Shown here: positions 34,647-42,890 of the stretch, piece after piece
How the letters are laid out: every line of letters starts with the position of its first letter
Numbering within the stretch: the first letter of the stretch is position 1
DNA from: G963665495 sp963665495
GTDB taxonomy: Bacteria; Desulfobacterota; Desulfovibrionia; Desulfovibrionales; Desulfovibrionaceae
Length of the DNA: 64,000 nucleotides
Reading direction: 5' to 3'
NCBI GenBank assembly: GCA_963665495.1
Contig: OY762289.1
Location: 1,364,001 to 1,428,000 of the forward strand
Program-made: the position numbers and the translations under genes
The notes under the pieces: model-generated
The model's database searches: none
Told to the model about the DNA's origin: nothing
The model's input: the letters and a program-made list of their open reading frames with translations, nothing else

Positions 34647-35018
34647 ATGGAACGAATTTATTTGTTTTTGGCAGGCTGTTGTGCCTTTTTTCTTTTGATC
34701 GGAACAGCGTACGCGGGGATGGATATGCCTGAAGGGCTGAAGAAAGATTTCCCGCAATATCCGGATTCACAACTGATACAAGTAATGAGCATGGGGAATG
34801 CAGAAGTCGTCATGGTTAACTGCGGTTCTTCAAGTCTAGACGCTGTGTACGGCTATTATCTGACCAAGGCCAAGGACAGTGGTTGGACCGTTCAGCTGGA
34901 ATCAAAGCAGCAGGACGTCATGCTTTTGGGAGCGGAGAAAGACAGCAGAAAGCTCATGATAAACGTGGCTGTTGAAGACGGCAACACGGTTGTGGCACTG
35001 TCGCTTGCCACAGAGTAA
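34647..35018 (+). CDS. Small exported protein of unknown function
   Basis: Protein of 123 residues from the ATG at 34647, which has GGAGAG 5 bp upstream. A signal peptide is evident (about 1-23, LFLAGCCAFFLLIGTAYA with a likely cut after AYA). The mature part is about 100 residues, mixed alpha/beta (PDSQLIQVMSMGNAEVVMVNCG), not recognised. It lies between rfbD and a beta-propeller-like exported protein, both on the same strand. Confidence 0.7.
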   Translation: MERIYLFLAGCCAFFLLIGTAYAGMDMPEGLKKDFPQYPDSQLIQVMSMGNAEVVMVNCGSSSLDAVYGYYLTKAKDSGWTVQLESKQQDVMLLGAEKDSRKLMINVAVEDGNTVVALSLATE

Positions 35019-35128
35019 GTTTTTTGCGGTAATACCTCTTCTGTACCGGAGTCGGGTGGCGATTTCCCTCTTTTTTGGGTACACTCCGCAATAGTATTTT
35101 TTACTGCGTTGCAAGGAGGTATGCCAGC

Positions 35129-36085
35129 ATGTCCCTTTTTCCGCAAAATTGCTCCCCTCGTCTCGTCTGCTTTTACGGATTGCTGGCGTTTCTGCTGCTG
35201 GCAAATAGTGCTGGAGCCGGAAATCTTCTTTTTATCCGGGATAAAGGGCTCTGGCTTTCTGATTCGTTTGGAAAAAGCCAGCGACGGCTTGATTTTTTTG
35301 GCGGAAAGGAAATCATCTCCGCGGCGCTGTCGCCGGATGGCGAAAGGGTTGTCGCTGCAGTCGGGCGAGACAACCTCACGGGGTTGAGTGCGATTTCGTT
35401 ACTGCAGCTTAAAGATTCCGTGTTGCTTCCGCTTTCTTTGGGAAGTCTTCGGGCGGCATGCAGTCCTAATTTTTCAGCAGATGGAAAATCTGTGGTTCTG
35501 GTCGGCGCGTCAGACTGCAAAAGGACAGCTGATGCATGGGCGGTGACCATCAGCACCATGTTGGTTGCCATTGTCAGTCTCGATGGCGGTGTGGCAAAAA
35601 CAGTTGTTTCCACCCCTGATGTTGTTCTGGATACGGGATATGTGTACGACAATCCTGCGTTATCACCCAATGGAAAACATCTCGCCTATCAGGAAAGCGG
35701 CAGTGACGTTTCAGGCGGATTTGTCATTGTGGATATGCACGGGAAAATACTGTTTCGCTATCCTGTGAGTGGATCCGGGTATCCCGCCTTCTGGAAACCG
35801 CAGTTTATCAATTCGAAACAAGTTCTTTGCTGGTCTCCGGACGTTTCCGGGGGAGGCGACAATACTATTTATATCGTCAACATTAAGGATGGTACACGCC
35901 GCAAACTCGCCAAAGGCGCGAATCCGGCTTTAGTTGATGGAGGGCAGGCCATTGTATTCGAACGTTGGGAAGAGATCGGCAATGATTATTCTCCCTCGAA
36001 CCTTTGGCGGTTAAATCTTAAAACTGGAGCAAAACCTGAACGGATTGTGCTGAACGCGCACCATCCTGCCGGGGCTGCACATTAG
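35129..36085 (+). CDS. Exported WD40/TolB-like beta-propeller protein
   Basis: Protein of 318 residues from the ATG at 35129, which has AAGGAGG about 10 bp upstream. A signal peptide (about 10-30, LVCFYGLLAFLLLANSAGAG) is followed by repeated propeller blades with the PD40-type motif: AALSPDGERVVAAV, NFSADGKSVVLVG and ALSPNGKHLAYQ. Such proteins act as periplasmic scaffolds or sugar binders; this one has no linked partner such as tolR or pal. Function not inferred. Ends opposite infA with a shared hairpin between the stops. Confidence 0.75.
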   Translation: MSLFPQNCSPRLVCFYGLLAFLLLANSAGAGNLLFIRDKGLWLSDSFGKSQRRLDFFGGKEIISAALSPDGERVVAAVGRDNLTGLSAISLLQLKDSVLLPLSLGSLRAACSPNFSADGKSVVLVGASDCKRTADAWAVTISTMLVAIVSLDGGVAKTVVSTPDVVLDTGYVYDNPALSPNGKHLAYQESGSDVSGGFVIVDMHGKILFRYPVSGSGYPAFWKPQFINSKQVLCWSPDVSGGGDNTIYIVNIKDGTRRKLAKGANPALVDGGQAIVFERWEEIGNDYSPSNLWRLNLKTGAKPERIVLNAHHPAGAAH

Positions 36086-36095
36086 CACCCATGGC

Positions 36096-36127
36096 CCGGC
36101 TTGGCGACGGATCTGCCGCCAAGTCGG
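36096..36127. terminator. Hairpin between convergent genes, possible bidirectional terminator
   Basis: An 11-pair stem CCGGCTTGGCG (36096-36106) with 36117-36127 (one G.U) and a 10-nt loop lies between the propeller gene and infA stops. Neither side has a T-run, so termination is uncertain. Confidence 0.35.
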
Positions 36128-36171
36128 TACTGCAATGGGAATCTTGGAAACAGTGGGAACGAAGAAAGGTG

Positions 36172-36390
36172 TTACCGCGGGCGAAACGTGATTCTGCCGC
36201 GGGTCAGGTCATAAGGGCTGAGTTCGATGGTGACGGTGTCGCCGGGCATGACGCGAATATGGTGTTTGCGCATTTTGCCGGATATGTGGGCGAGGACTTC
36301 GTGTTCATTGGGGAGCAGACAGCGAAACATGGCGTTTGGGAGGGCTTCCTCCACGGTTCCAGTAACTTGTATTCCTTCTTCTTTGGCCAT
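36172..36390 (-). CDS. infA: Translation initiation factor IF-1
   Basis: Protein of 72 residues, the standard IF-1 length, from the ATG at 36390 with AAGGAGG 4 bp upstream; the 18 extra codons of the longer frame are not conserved in type. S1/OB-fold features are present: GTVEEALPNAMFRCLLPNEHEVLAHISGKMRKH and GDTVTIELSPYDLTRGRITFR. Binds the 30S A site during initiation. Follows the RRM-protein gene on the same strand after a terminator. Confidence 0.96.
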   Translation of the reverse strand: MAKEEGIQVTGTVEEALPNAMFRCLLPNEHEVLAHISGKMRKHHIRVMPGDTVTIELSPYDLTRGRITFRPR

Positions 36391-36426
36391 TGAGCCTCCT
36401 TTTGTTGCTATGGGAATATCAGAGCG

Positions 36427-36460
36427 AAAAAAAGCCCACCCCACGAGACAGGGCGGGCTT
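36427..36460 (-). terminator. Rho-independent terminator of the RRM-protein gene
   Basis: Ten-pair stem AAGCCCACCC (36432-36441) with 36451-36460 (one G.U) and a 9-nt loop, followed on the minus strand by T7. It lies 24 bp past the RRM stop, so infA needs its own promoter or readthrough. Confidence 0.82.
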
Positions 36461-36483
36461 GTTGGTCCGGTAGTTGGAACGGC

Positions 36484-36753
36484 TTACCAGCGTTTTTGTT
36501 GACGTTGCGGACGGGGTTGAGCTTCATTCACCTTGAGACTCCGTCCACCGAGCATGGTGCCGTTGATGGCACGAATGGCTTCTTCGGCGTGCTCTCTTTC
36601 CATTTCGACGAAGGCAAAACCTCTGGAACGACCGGTTTCACGATCCGTGATGATTTTTGCTGAAAGAACGGGCCCGTGTTGCGAAAACAGGTCGCTTATT
36701 TCCTCTTCAGATGCACTCCAGGGCAGATTGCCAACGTAAATACTAATGGCCAT
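36484..36753 (-). CDS. RNA-binding protein with a single RRM domain
   Basis: Protein of 89 residues, almost entirely one RRM. RNP2 is IYVGNL (5-10) and RNP1 is RGFAFVEM (about 44-51). A short basic Gln/Arg tail ends the protein (QPRPQRQQKRW). Such small RRM proteins are widespread in Desulfovibrio-like bacteria and cyanobacteria and are often cold- or stress-induced; regulation here is not visible. Own terminator follows. Confidence 0.93.
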   Translation of the reverse strand: MAISIYVGNLPWSASEEEISDLFSQHGPVLSAKIITDRETGRSRGFAFVEMEREHAEEAIRAINGTMLGGRSLKVNEAQPRPQRQQKRW

Positions 36754-36873
36754 TGCTAAAAAAACTCCTTGAAAAAAGAACCCGTTAGCAAGACATTCAC
36801 AACCACCTTGTGTCTAGTCAGCGCTAACAATAGAAAAAGGGCAGGACTAGTCTCCTAATCCCTTTTAAGTATT

Positions 36874-36951
36874 TGGCGTCCCCAAGGGGATTTGAACCCC
36901 TGTCGCCGGCGTGAGAGGCCGGTGTCCTGGACCAGGCTAGACGATGGGGAC
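36874..36951 (-). tRNA. tRNA-Glu (CTC anticodon)
   Basis: On the minus strand the acceptor GTCCCCA pairs with TGGGGAC, followed by discriminator G and an encoded CCA. The anticodon stem is CCGGC/GCCGG with loop CTCTCAC, giving anticodon CTC, which reads GAG. The T-arm has GGTTCAAATCC. The whole closely resembles the known bacterial tRNA-Glu. An orphan vgrG follows it 168 bp away on the same strand; no tRNA-derived direct repeat is visible to suggest an integrated island. Confidence 0.95.
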
Positions 36952-37119
36952 GCACTCTATGAAAAAGCCGCTGGTAAGCAGCCGGTGAAGAAGTCTATTT
37001 AAGTAATTCGAAGCCGGGTGTCAATGGTTTTTCCTGAAAAACTCGCATTTCGGATTCCGACCTGCGCCAGCAACCTGCCTGTATCTATGCAGATGCGCTG
37101 GTTACTGGCAAGGTAGCTG

Positions 37120-39750
37120 TTAGCCGACCATGATCATGCCATTGGCGCTGATTTTTACAGTGGCGGTGGCATTCACTCTGGTTTGGCTGGATTTTATTTG
37201 TATCCCGTCAGAGGTCACCTTGATATTGCTAAGGTTGGACGAGCTGCTGCTTAATGTGACACCATCGGTGTCGAGTTCAACTATTCCGCCTATATTCTTT
37301 TTCAGTTGAATTTTGCCGTTTACAGTGGTTGGAATGATCAGGTTGCCGCCGTAATGTGCGCCAAGGTCGATATTTCCGTTGTCCGGCATGCTCAATTTGG
37401 TGGTCCCTAGCATGCCGACGCTTACTTCAAAAAGTTTTCCTTTATCCATCTTCAACTTGGAGTACCCCTGATTATTTATCGAAACTGTCTCGCCTTTGCC
37501 GTCGATGGTGATGGTACTTGAGAAGTAATCGAGTTTTGCCCTGCCCACGGTGATGTTCAGGCCGGAGGAGGTTCCGGTGTCTTTTACCACCGTAAGGCTT
37601 GTCCCGGAGGGCCCCAACTCCAGACAAGAAGCGAAAAGGGCGTTGCTGACCTCTTTGCTGAGCGAATAATAGTTCTTTGTGGCGTAAATGGTGCCTATCG
37701 TTTCAATAACCGCTCCCAGCGAGCCCGTTATGCTGCCTGCAATTTCCGCGGCCGTACTATCAATATCCGAATAACCGCCTTTGGCGCCTGCAATGGCCGC
37801 CCAGCTCCCCATATTGGTAGCCAGGGCTGCTATGGCTGAAACAAACATCCCCTTTTTTATGGACGAATAATAACCTTTTACAACCGTATTCATACCTGCC
37901 TTGAACGTAAGGGTTTCTTCGGCGCTGCTGGAGTCCTTGTTGTGGATGGCTGATTTCTGCGAACCGAAGGATACGGACAGGCCATAACCGTAACTCAAAC
38001 TCCAACCCAGGTTGATCGAACTGGTGATGCCTCCGGTGACGCTCATCTTGCTGCCTGCAAAGGCCCCGAAATCCGTACCGACGGTAAACGATACGCTCGA
38101 TCCTGCTTTTGCCGTGAAGCTGTCATTGGTGGTGGCCTGGACGACTTTTTTGGTGGTGGTGCTGGTGATACCGGGATTGTCCGGATCGTTGCTGGCCACA
38201 AAAATGGTTTTGCCTCCGGCAGTGGCAATGCCGACGCTTTCCTTGCCTTTCAGGTCGTTCATGACCAGCTTGTTGCCGGATTTGCTCTTCAGGATATTGT
38301 AGTTATTGTTCGCACTTGTGACTGGGTTCTCGTGAGAGGCATTGTACAGGGCGGAGGTAATCACCGGGCGGTCAATGTCGCCTTCAACGAAACTGATAAG
38401 AACTTCCGTGCCTTTGAGCAGGGGAAAGTGCATGCCGAAGGCTTTGTCCTGAGCTGCATTGCCCGCGTATGGTTCGGCCATGCGAATCCAGTGTGAAGCC
38501 TTCCCCTTATTTTTATCCTCCAGATCGAAGGGAAGGCGGATTTTATACCGCCCTTTTTTATCCAGTTCAGCGTAGTCTCCGCTGCCCTCGGCATCGATGG
38601 TTGCGGAAAGCAAACCGAAAAAATGTGGTACCGGAGTTCTTTTTTGCGGACGATAGAGAACGGCGGCCGGGATAGCCCGAAAAGTGTTGCTGTAAATTTG
38701 TTTTGGGCCTTTTTCCGAGTTTTTGTAATCATTTTTCAGGAAACTTTTGTCCACACCCTCATGTTGGACGAAAGCAACCAGATATTCCGTATTGTACGGC
38801 TCGTGATAATGCTTCTGGAGCTGAAACGTGTGGCCTGTTTCCAGGTAAGGACAATAGCTCTCTCCATGAAACAGACTCTCCGTTGATTTCAGTTCGTCGG
38901 CATGAATACTCGCAGGATCAGCCTTGTACCCCTGTCCGAGAAAACACTCGCCGTAATGGTAATCCGTTCCCAGGCCTTTGGAGCTGATATCATGTTTTTG
39001 TTCGACGATTGGATTGGAGAGCGTGTAATTATAGTCTTTGAAAATTGTATTTTCCGGCAGGCAGCAAAATTCGGAAATGAACGAACGTACCATGCTCTCC
39101 CGGAGTTCATGATCCAACCCTGATACAGGGAGGTATGTCAGATGATCGGCGTCCAACGGGCATTTTTCGTGCGCCATTGAGCTGTCTGAAAGGAAAAGTA
39201 ATTCCTGGCCGCCTTTTTTATCTTTTTGCTGCTTGAAAAAGAAATGGACGCCGTGGGCTTCGAGCCAGCGGCAGATGAAATTATAGTCTGTTTCGTTGAA
39301 TTGGCTGATATATTCGCATGTTGGAAAGTAATCTTCTTTTTTGGTTATTTTGTCTTTATAAGGAATGTCGGCGTCGTGGAGAATTTTTTCCATGATTTTA
39401 GGGAAAGGCTTGTCCAGAAAAACACGCGAGTGGGTTGTCAGAGAAAGCAGCTGTAATTTGGGAGTCAGAATAATCTGGTAATAATAGAGCGAGCCGCTTT
39501 TTCTGATGTGCCGAAATCGGAAAATAATCCCCGGTATCGTCCTCTTTTTTTCTTGGCCGGCAATTTCCAGTTTGCAGTGCTGGTACAGAATTTTTGAATG
39601 ATCCAGGTGCAGGCTGCTGGCAGCGAGAACAATTTCATATTGGTAACAAGTAGATATGCCTTCATGACCTTTAAAGCTGACCACGGAAAAGGTTTCGGGG
39701 TCAAATTCGTCAATGGTGAAAGAAAACGTAAATGCCTGCTGTTCCGACAT
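37120..39750 (-). CDS. vgrG: Type VI secretion spike protein VgrG
   Basis: Protein of 876 residues from the ATG at 39750, with AAAGGTGTGG upstream. The N-terminal half (about 10-440) matches the gp27/gp44-like VgrG base (HLDHSKILYQHCKLEIAG and QFNETDYNFICRWLEAHGVHFFF). The gp5-like OB fold follows (about 430-520; MHFPLLKGTEVLISFVEGDIDRPVI), then a needle with Ser/Gly-rich strands. An unusual hydrophobic helical insert (about 630-700, around GMFVSAIAALATNMGSWAA) interrupts it, and the tail is beta-repeats ending in ISANGMIMVG. No hcp, tss or adaptor gene is nearby, so it is an orphan spike; the C-terminus may carry or hold an effector. Confidence 0.9.
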   Translation of the reverse strand: MSEQQAFTFSFTIDEFDPETFSVVSFKGHEGISTCYQYEIVLAASSLHLDHSKILYQHCKLEIAGQEKKRTIPGIIFRFRHIRKSGSLYYYQIILTPKLQLLSLTTHSRVFLDKPFPKIMEKILHDADIPYKDKITKKEDYFPTCEYISQFNETDYNFICRWLEAHGVHFFFKQQKDKKGGQELLFLSDSSMAHEKCPLDADHLTYLPVSGLDHELRESMVRSFISEFCCLPENTIFKDYNYTLSNPIVEQKHDISSKGLGTDYHYGECFLGQGYKADPASIHADELKSTESLFHGESYCPYLETGHTFQLQKHYHEPYNTEYLVAFVQHEGVDKSFLKNDYKNSEKGPKQIYSNTFRAIPAAVLYRPQKRTPVPHFFGLLSATIDAEGSGDYAELDKKGRYKIRLPFDLEDKNKGKASHWIRMAEPYAGNAAQDKAFGMHFPLLKGTEVLISFVEGDIDRPVITSALYNASHENPVTSANNNYNILKSKSGNKLVMNDLKGKESVGIATAGGKTIFVASNDPDNPGITSTTTKKVVQATTNDSFTAKAGSSVSFTVGTDFGAFAGSKMSVTGGITSSINLGWSLSYGYGLSVSFGSQKSAIHNKDSSSAEETLTFKAGMNTVVKGYYSSIKKGMFVSAIAALATNMGSWAAIAGAKGGYSDIDSTAAEIAGSITGSLGAVIETIGTIYATKNYYSLSKEVSNALFASCLELGPSGTSLTVVKDTGTSSGLNITVGRAKLDYFSSTITIDGKGETVSINNQGYSKLKMDKGKLFEVSVGMLGTTKLSMPDNGNIDLGAHYGGNLIIPTTVNGKIQLKKNIGGIVELDTDGVTLSSSSSNLSNIKVTSDGIQIKSSQTRVNATATVKISANGMIMVG

Positions 39751-40073
39751 AACCACACCTTTTCTTGAGTTGTTAGTACGCCTGAATGAAACGGGATGCT
39801 GCAAACGTTTTTAAGGTTTCTCTCGACTCGTATCCATTCCGGTTAAATAAAATATAACCTGCAATGAAATCAATCGGAAGATATCTGTATGGAAACTGTC
39901 AGGTGTATTGTGGTCCGGGACAGAAAAATAGTCTATTTATTTTGTTGGCTAGTGCGGCAAATCTGGTAGCTCGGGCTTGTATGAGGGAAAGGTGGGTATG
40001 TCATTTTTATGAGTTAACACTTAGAAAATATTAGGGGAAAGGATGATTCTATTGTGATGGGCGCAGGACGAAA
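39751..40073. other. Intergenic region, nothing identified
   Basis: A 323-bp AT-rich gap between vgrG and the upstream 529-residue gene. I see no frame with a ribosome site, no RNA gene, and no strong inverted repeat. It should contain the vgrG promoter (minus strand), but no convincing -35/-10 pair is evident. Confidence 0.5.
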
Positions 40074-41663
40074 TTAAGCAACCATGATGCCGTATTTATA
40101 GAGAATCTCAGATATTCCGCGTTTGATGTCCGTGGTGGTTTTCGTCAGGAGGTCCAGACGTATGATGACGTAAAATTCAACTTTGCGTTCGGCGTTAAGC
40201 CAGACATCGTCCATTTTCTCCCGCTGGTAGTTTTCCATTTGCAGGATATCGTACAGTTTTTCCAGGGTTTCATAATCGACGCAACGGAATTCGAACATTT
40301 CTGCACGGGTGGTGTCGTTTTTAAAAATTTTGTTTTTCTGTATCCGGGTCAAACCCCATTGAAATAATTCCTCGAGTGCGTCTTTTCCCACCCTGCGTTT
40401 GTAGGAGGCCCTGATTTCGACTTTGTCCTTTTTATCCATGGACTTGCGTTTGAGCAGGTTGTAAAAATAGTGTTCTATCATATAACGAAAAGCCAGATTC
40501 AGGGTTTCGGGTTCGAAATAAGTTACCAGTTCCTGGACGTGCTCTATGTCCTCCTGGCTGAAAATCTGCATGTTTTTGGTTGAAAACACATTTATGGCGT
40601 TGATGAAGTCTTTTTTGATTGTGTCATAGGCCATGGCCGCACCCAGCGCGCATGCAAGAAGTTCTTCTTTGACGTGCTCGAGATCGTCCTCGCAGGAAAG
40701 CTTGATTTTGCATTGACGCTGCATGTCTTCCCACTGCATGGTGTGCAGCACCTCGTCTATGGCCAGGCGTTTGTAATCGGCCGCGGCCTGATCAAAGCAG
40801 ACAATTTGAATTATATGGTTCAGGTCGTTCTGGCTGGAGTTATCCAGCAGAAAAATGTCCATGTTTTCCTTCAGAAAGTCATAGACCACCTGCCGGATGC
40901 GTTTGAGTTCGAATTCCTGGACGTCGGTTTCAATATAAAAAGCATGTTTTTTCTTTTTACGCTGCAGCAGTTCATCCTTGCGGATTTCGTCCAGCACATA
41001 GTCAAAAGAAAAGTTAATGGAGATGCTTTTCTTGCTGCGAGCGTAGGAGTATTTTGCTTTGGTAACGATTCTATTATAGGCTTTCGTCACTTCCTGCTTT
41101 ATGAAGGTTTCAATGACGCTGCGCCAGAAATTTGAAGAAAATTCCAATTTGTCGTAAATGCCTTTGTACAGGGCAACGCCTTTTTCGCTAAACACTTCAT
41201 GAATAATTTCCTCAAAGGAATTGAGGATGACCGCCTGGACTCTGACAACCGACTGGATAAGCTTGAACAGCAGCAGCTCCGTGTTGCGCAGGTTCTGTTT
41301 GGCCATATTTTTTCGTTCCAGAAAGTCTTCCTCGTCCTCTTCGTCGAAGTTATCCCCCATTTCCAAGCCGGTGAATCGTGTGATATCACCGATAAAGCCC
41401 TGGATGATGTTTTGCACGTATTTATAGCGCTCGTACTTAAATGCGCGCAGGCAGATCAGATTGATGACGGCTAGTTGCTGTAAGGGGGTAGGAGAAAGGT
41501 CGCTGAACCGGTCAAGATTGATATGCAAAAAACGAGTCAGCATTTCCCGTTCGAGAATTTCAGGAGATGCGTTGTTTTCTTTGAGCTTGCTATATGCGTC
41601 AGCATATGCGTTGATACGGCTGTCCAGATCTGCTTCCATGGTGTGAGAAGTTGAGGCTCCCAT
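40074..41663 (-). CDS. Unrecognised 529-residue helical protein
   Basis: Not assigned to a family. It is strongly hydrophilic and predicted almost entirely helical, with acidic (DNFDEEDEEDFLERK) and basic stretches (LQRKKKKHAFYIE, RASYKRRVGK) and no signal peptide or membrane segment. The GGAG at the frame start suits the ATG at 41663; an ATG at 41639 (MEADLDSRINAYA) is also possible. It precedes vgrG on the same strand by 323 bp, which is too far to claim an operon. Codon use is AT-rich compared with the pdxA group. It could be a cytoplasmic adaptor or scaffold, but nothing in it shows this. Confidence 0.7.
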   Translation of the reverse strand: MGASTSHTMEADLDSRINAYADAYSKLKENNASPEILEREMLTRFLHINLDRFSDLSPTPLQQLAVINLICLRAFKYERYKYVQNIIQGFIGDITRFTGLEMGDNFDEEDEEDFLERKNMAKQNLRNTELLLFKLIQSVVRVQAVILNSFEEIIHEVFSEKGVALYKGIYDKLEFSSNFWRSVIETFIKQEVTKAYNRIVTKAKYSYARSKKSISINFSFDYVLDEIRKDELLQRKKKKHAFYIETDVQEFELKRIRQVVYDFLKENMDIFLLDNSSQNDLNHIIQIVCFDQAAADYKRLAIDEVLHTMQWEDMQRQCKIKLSCEDDLEHVKEELLACALGAAMAYDTIKKDFINAINVFSTKNMQIFSQEDIEHVQELVTYFEPETLNLAFRYMIEHYFYNLLKRKSMDKKDKVEIRASYKRRVGKDALEELFQWGLTRIQKNKIFKNDTTRAEMFEFRCVDYETLEKLYDILQMENYQREKMDDVWLNAERKVEFYVIIRLDLLTKTTTDIKRGISEILYKYGIMVA

Positions 41664-41849
41664 GCAGTTCATACTCCGGATCTGTTAGCGGTTTTTCGAA
41701 CAGACAGATCGAATTATAATAAGATAATAGATAAAAAATGCAAAGATGTATTTCATTAACATAAAAAAAGAAGTTCGTCAGTAACCAAAAAGGGGCCCGT
41801 GTTTGGAAAGTTGCAGGAATTTAAAGGTTGTTTTGACTTTTCGGCGCGA

Positions 41850-42890
41850 ATGGCTAATGGTGAGGTCGTGAAGAGTATCACAAATGCAATGTTGGTAACA
41901 TTGGGAGATCCCAATGGCGTCGGGCCGGAACTGGCGGTCCGTTTGTTTCATGCAGGAACGGAAAATGTCTCGGGCCAGGCGCCGCTATTGCTGCTGGGGT
42001 CGGAGAGTGTGCTGGAAGCATATTGCCGGCAGTTTTCCATTCGGCCTTTCTGGACCAGGCTGAAAAACCCCGAGGATATCGCCAAGCAGGCTCCCGGCAT
42101 CTACTGTTATGGCTTGCCCGAGCTGGAGCCTTTTCCGCTGACAGTAGGGCAGGCGACCAAAGAAGGCGGCAACGCTGCCGGGCTTACCCTCACTTTGGCC
42201 AGTTCTCTGCTGGAAAAAGGCTGTGCGGGCGGAATTGTGACATTGCCGTTGCACAAAGCCATGCTGCAGGCCGCCGGGTTTGATTTTCCCGGACATACGG
42301 AATTTCTGGCTGCCAAGGCCGGGATGGACCCTAAGGATGTTTGCATGCATCTATGCGGTGAGCGGCTTCGGGTGAGCCTGGTGACCACGCATCCGGCTCT
42401 GCGCCATGTGCCGGATCTGATTACCCGAGACCGCGTAGTCCATTGCCTGGAGTTGACGCATCAATTCCTGCTCGACATCGGTTTTGAAAATCCGGTCATC
42501 GCAGTCTGCGGTCTGAATCCGCACGCAGGAGAAATGGGAAGGATCGGCCGCGAGGAAATCGAAATTATCGAACCGGCTCTGGAAAAGGTCCGCGCATCGG
42601 GAATGGATGTCCAAGGACCGCTTCCGGCTGACACGGTTTTTCATCGGGCGTATCAGGGAGACTTTGACGCGGTGCTGGCCATGTATCATGACCAGGGCCT
42701 GGGACCTCTGAAGCTCGTCCATTTTAATCAATCGGTCAACGTAACGCTGGGATTGCCCTTTGTCCGTACGTCCGTGGACCACGGTACGGCCTACGAACTG
42801 GCAGGGAAGGGCACGGCAGAGACAGGGAGCCTGGAGATGGCTCTGGAATTAGCGCGCTGGCTGCTTAGCGCGCGTCAGAGGGGAATGTAA
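41850..42890 (+). CDS. pdxA: 4-hydroxythreonine-4-phosphate dehydrogenase family (PdxA)
   Basis: About 346 residues. Family segments are TLGDPNGVGPELAVRL, TLPLHKAMLQAAGFDFPGHTEFLA (metal and substrate His), GLNPHAGEMGRIGREE and MYHDQGLGPLKLV...DHGTAYELAGKG. It oxidises 4-phosphohydroxy-L-threonine in B6 synthesis, or related C4 phospho-acids in PdxA2 paralogues. The start is uncertain: GTG 41799 (AAGGGG upstream), ATG 41850 or GTG 41868. The next gene starts one base after its stop, linking it to a hydantoinase-like enzyme rather than to other pdx genes, which favours a catabolic PdxA2-like role. Confidence 0.9.
   Translation: MANGEVVKSITNAMLVTLGDPNGVGPELAVRLFHAGTENVSGQAPLLLLGSESVLEAYCRQFSIRPFWTRLKNPEDIAKQAPGIYCYGLPELEPFPLTVGQATKEGGNAAGLTLTLASSLLEKGCAGGIVTLPLHKAMLQAAGFDFPGHTEFLAAKAGMDPKDVCMHLCGERLRVSLVTTHPALRHVPDLITRDRVVHCLELTHQFLLDIGFENPVIAVCGLNPHAGEMGRIGREEIEIIEPALEKVRASGMDVQGPLPADTVFHRAYQGDFDAVLAMYHDQGLGPLKLVHFNQSVNVTLGLPFVRTSVDHGTAYELAGKGTAETGSLEMALELARWLLSARQRGM

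Noticed and set aside
36874..37119. tRNA-Glu considered as an integration site for a vgrG island
   Set aside because: No integrase gene and no second copy of the tRNA 3' end seen in the window.
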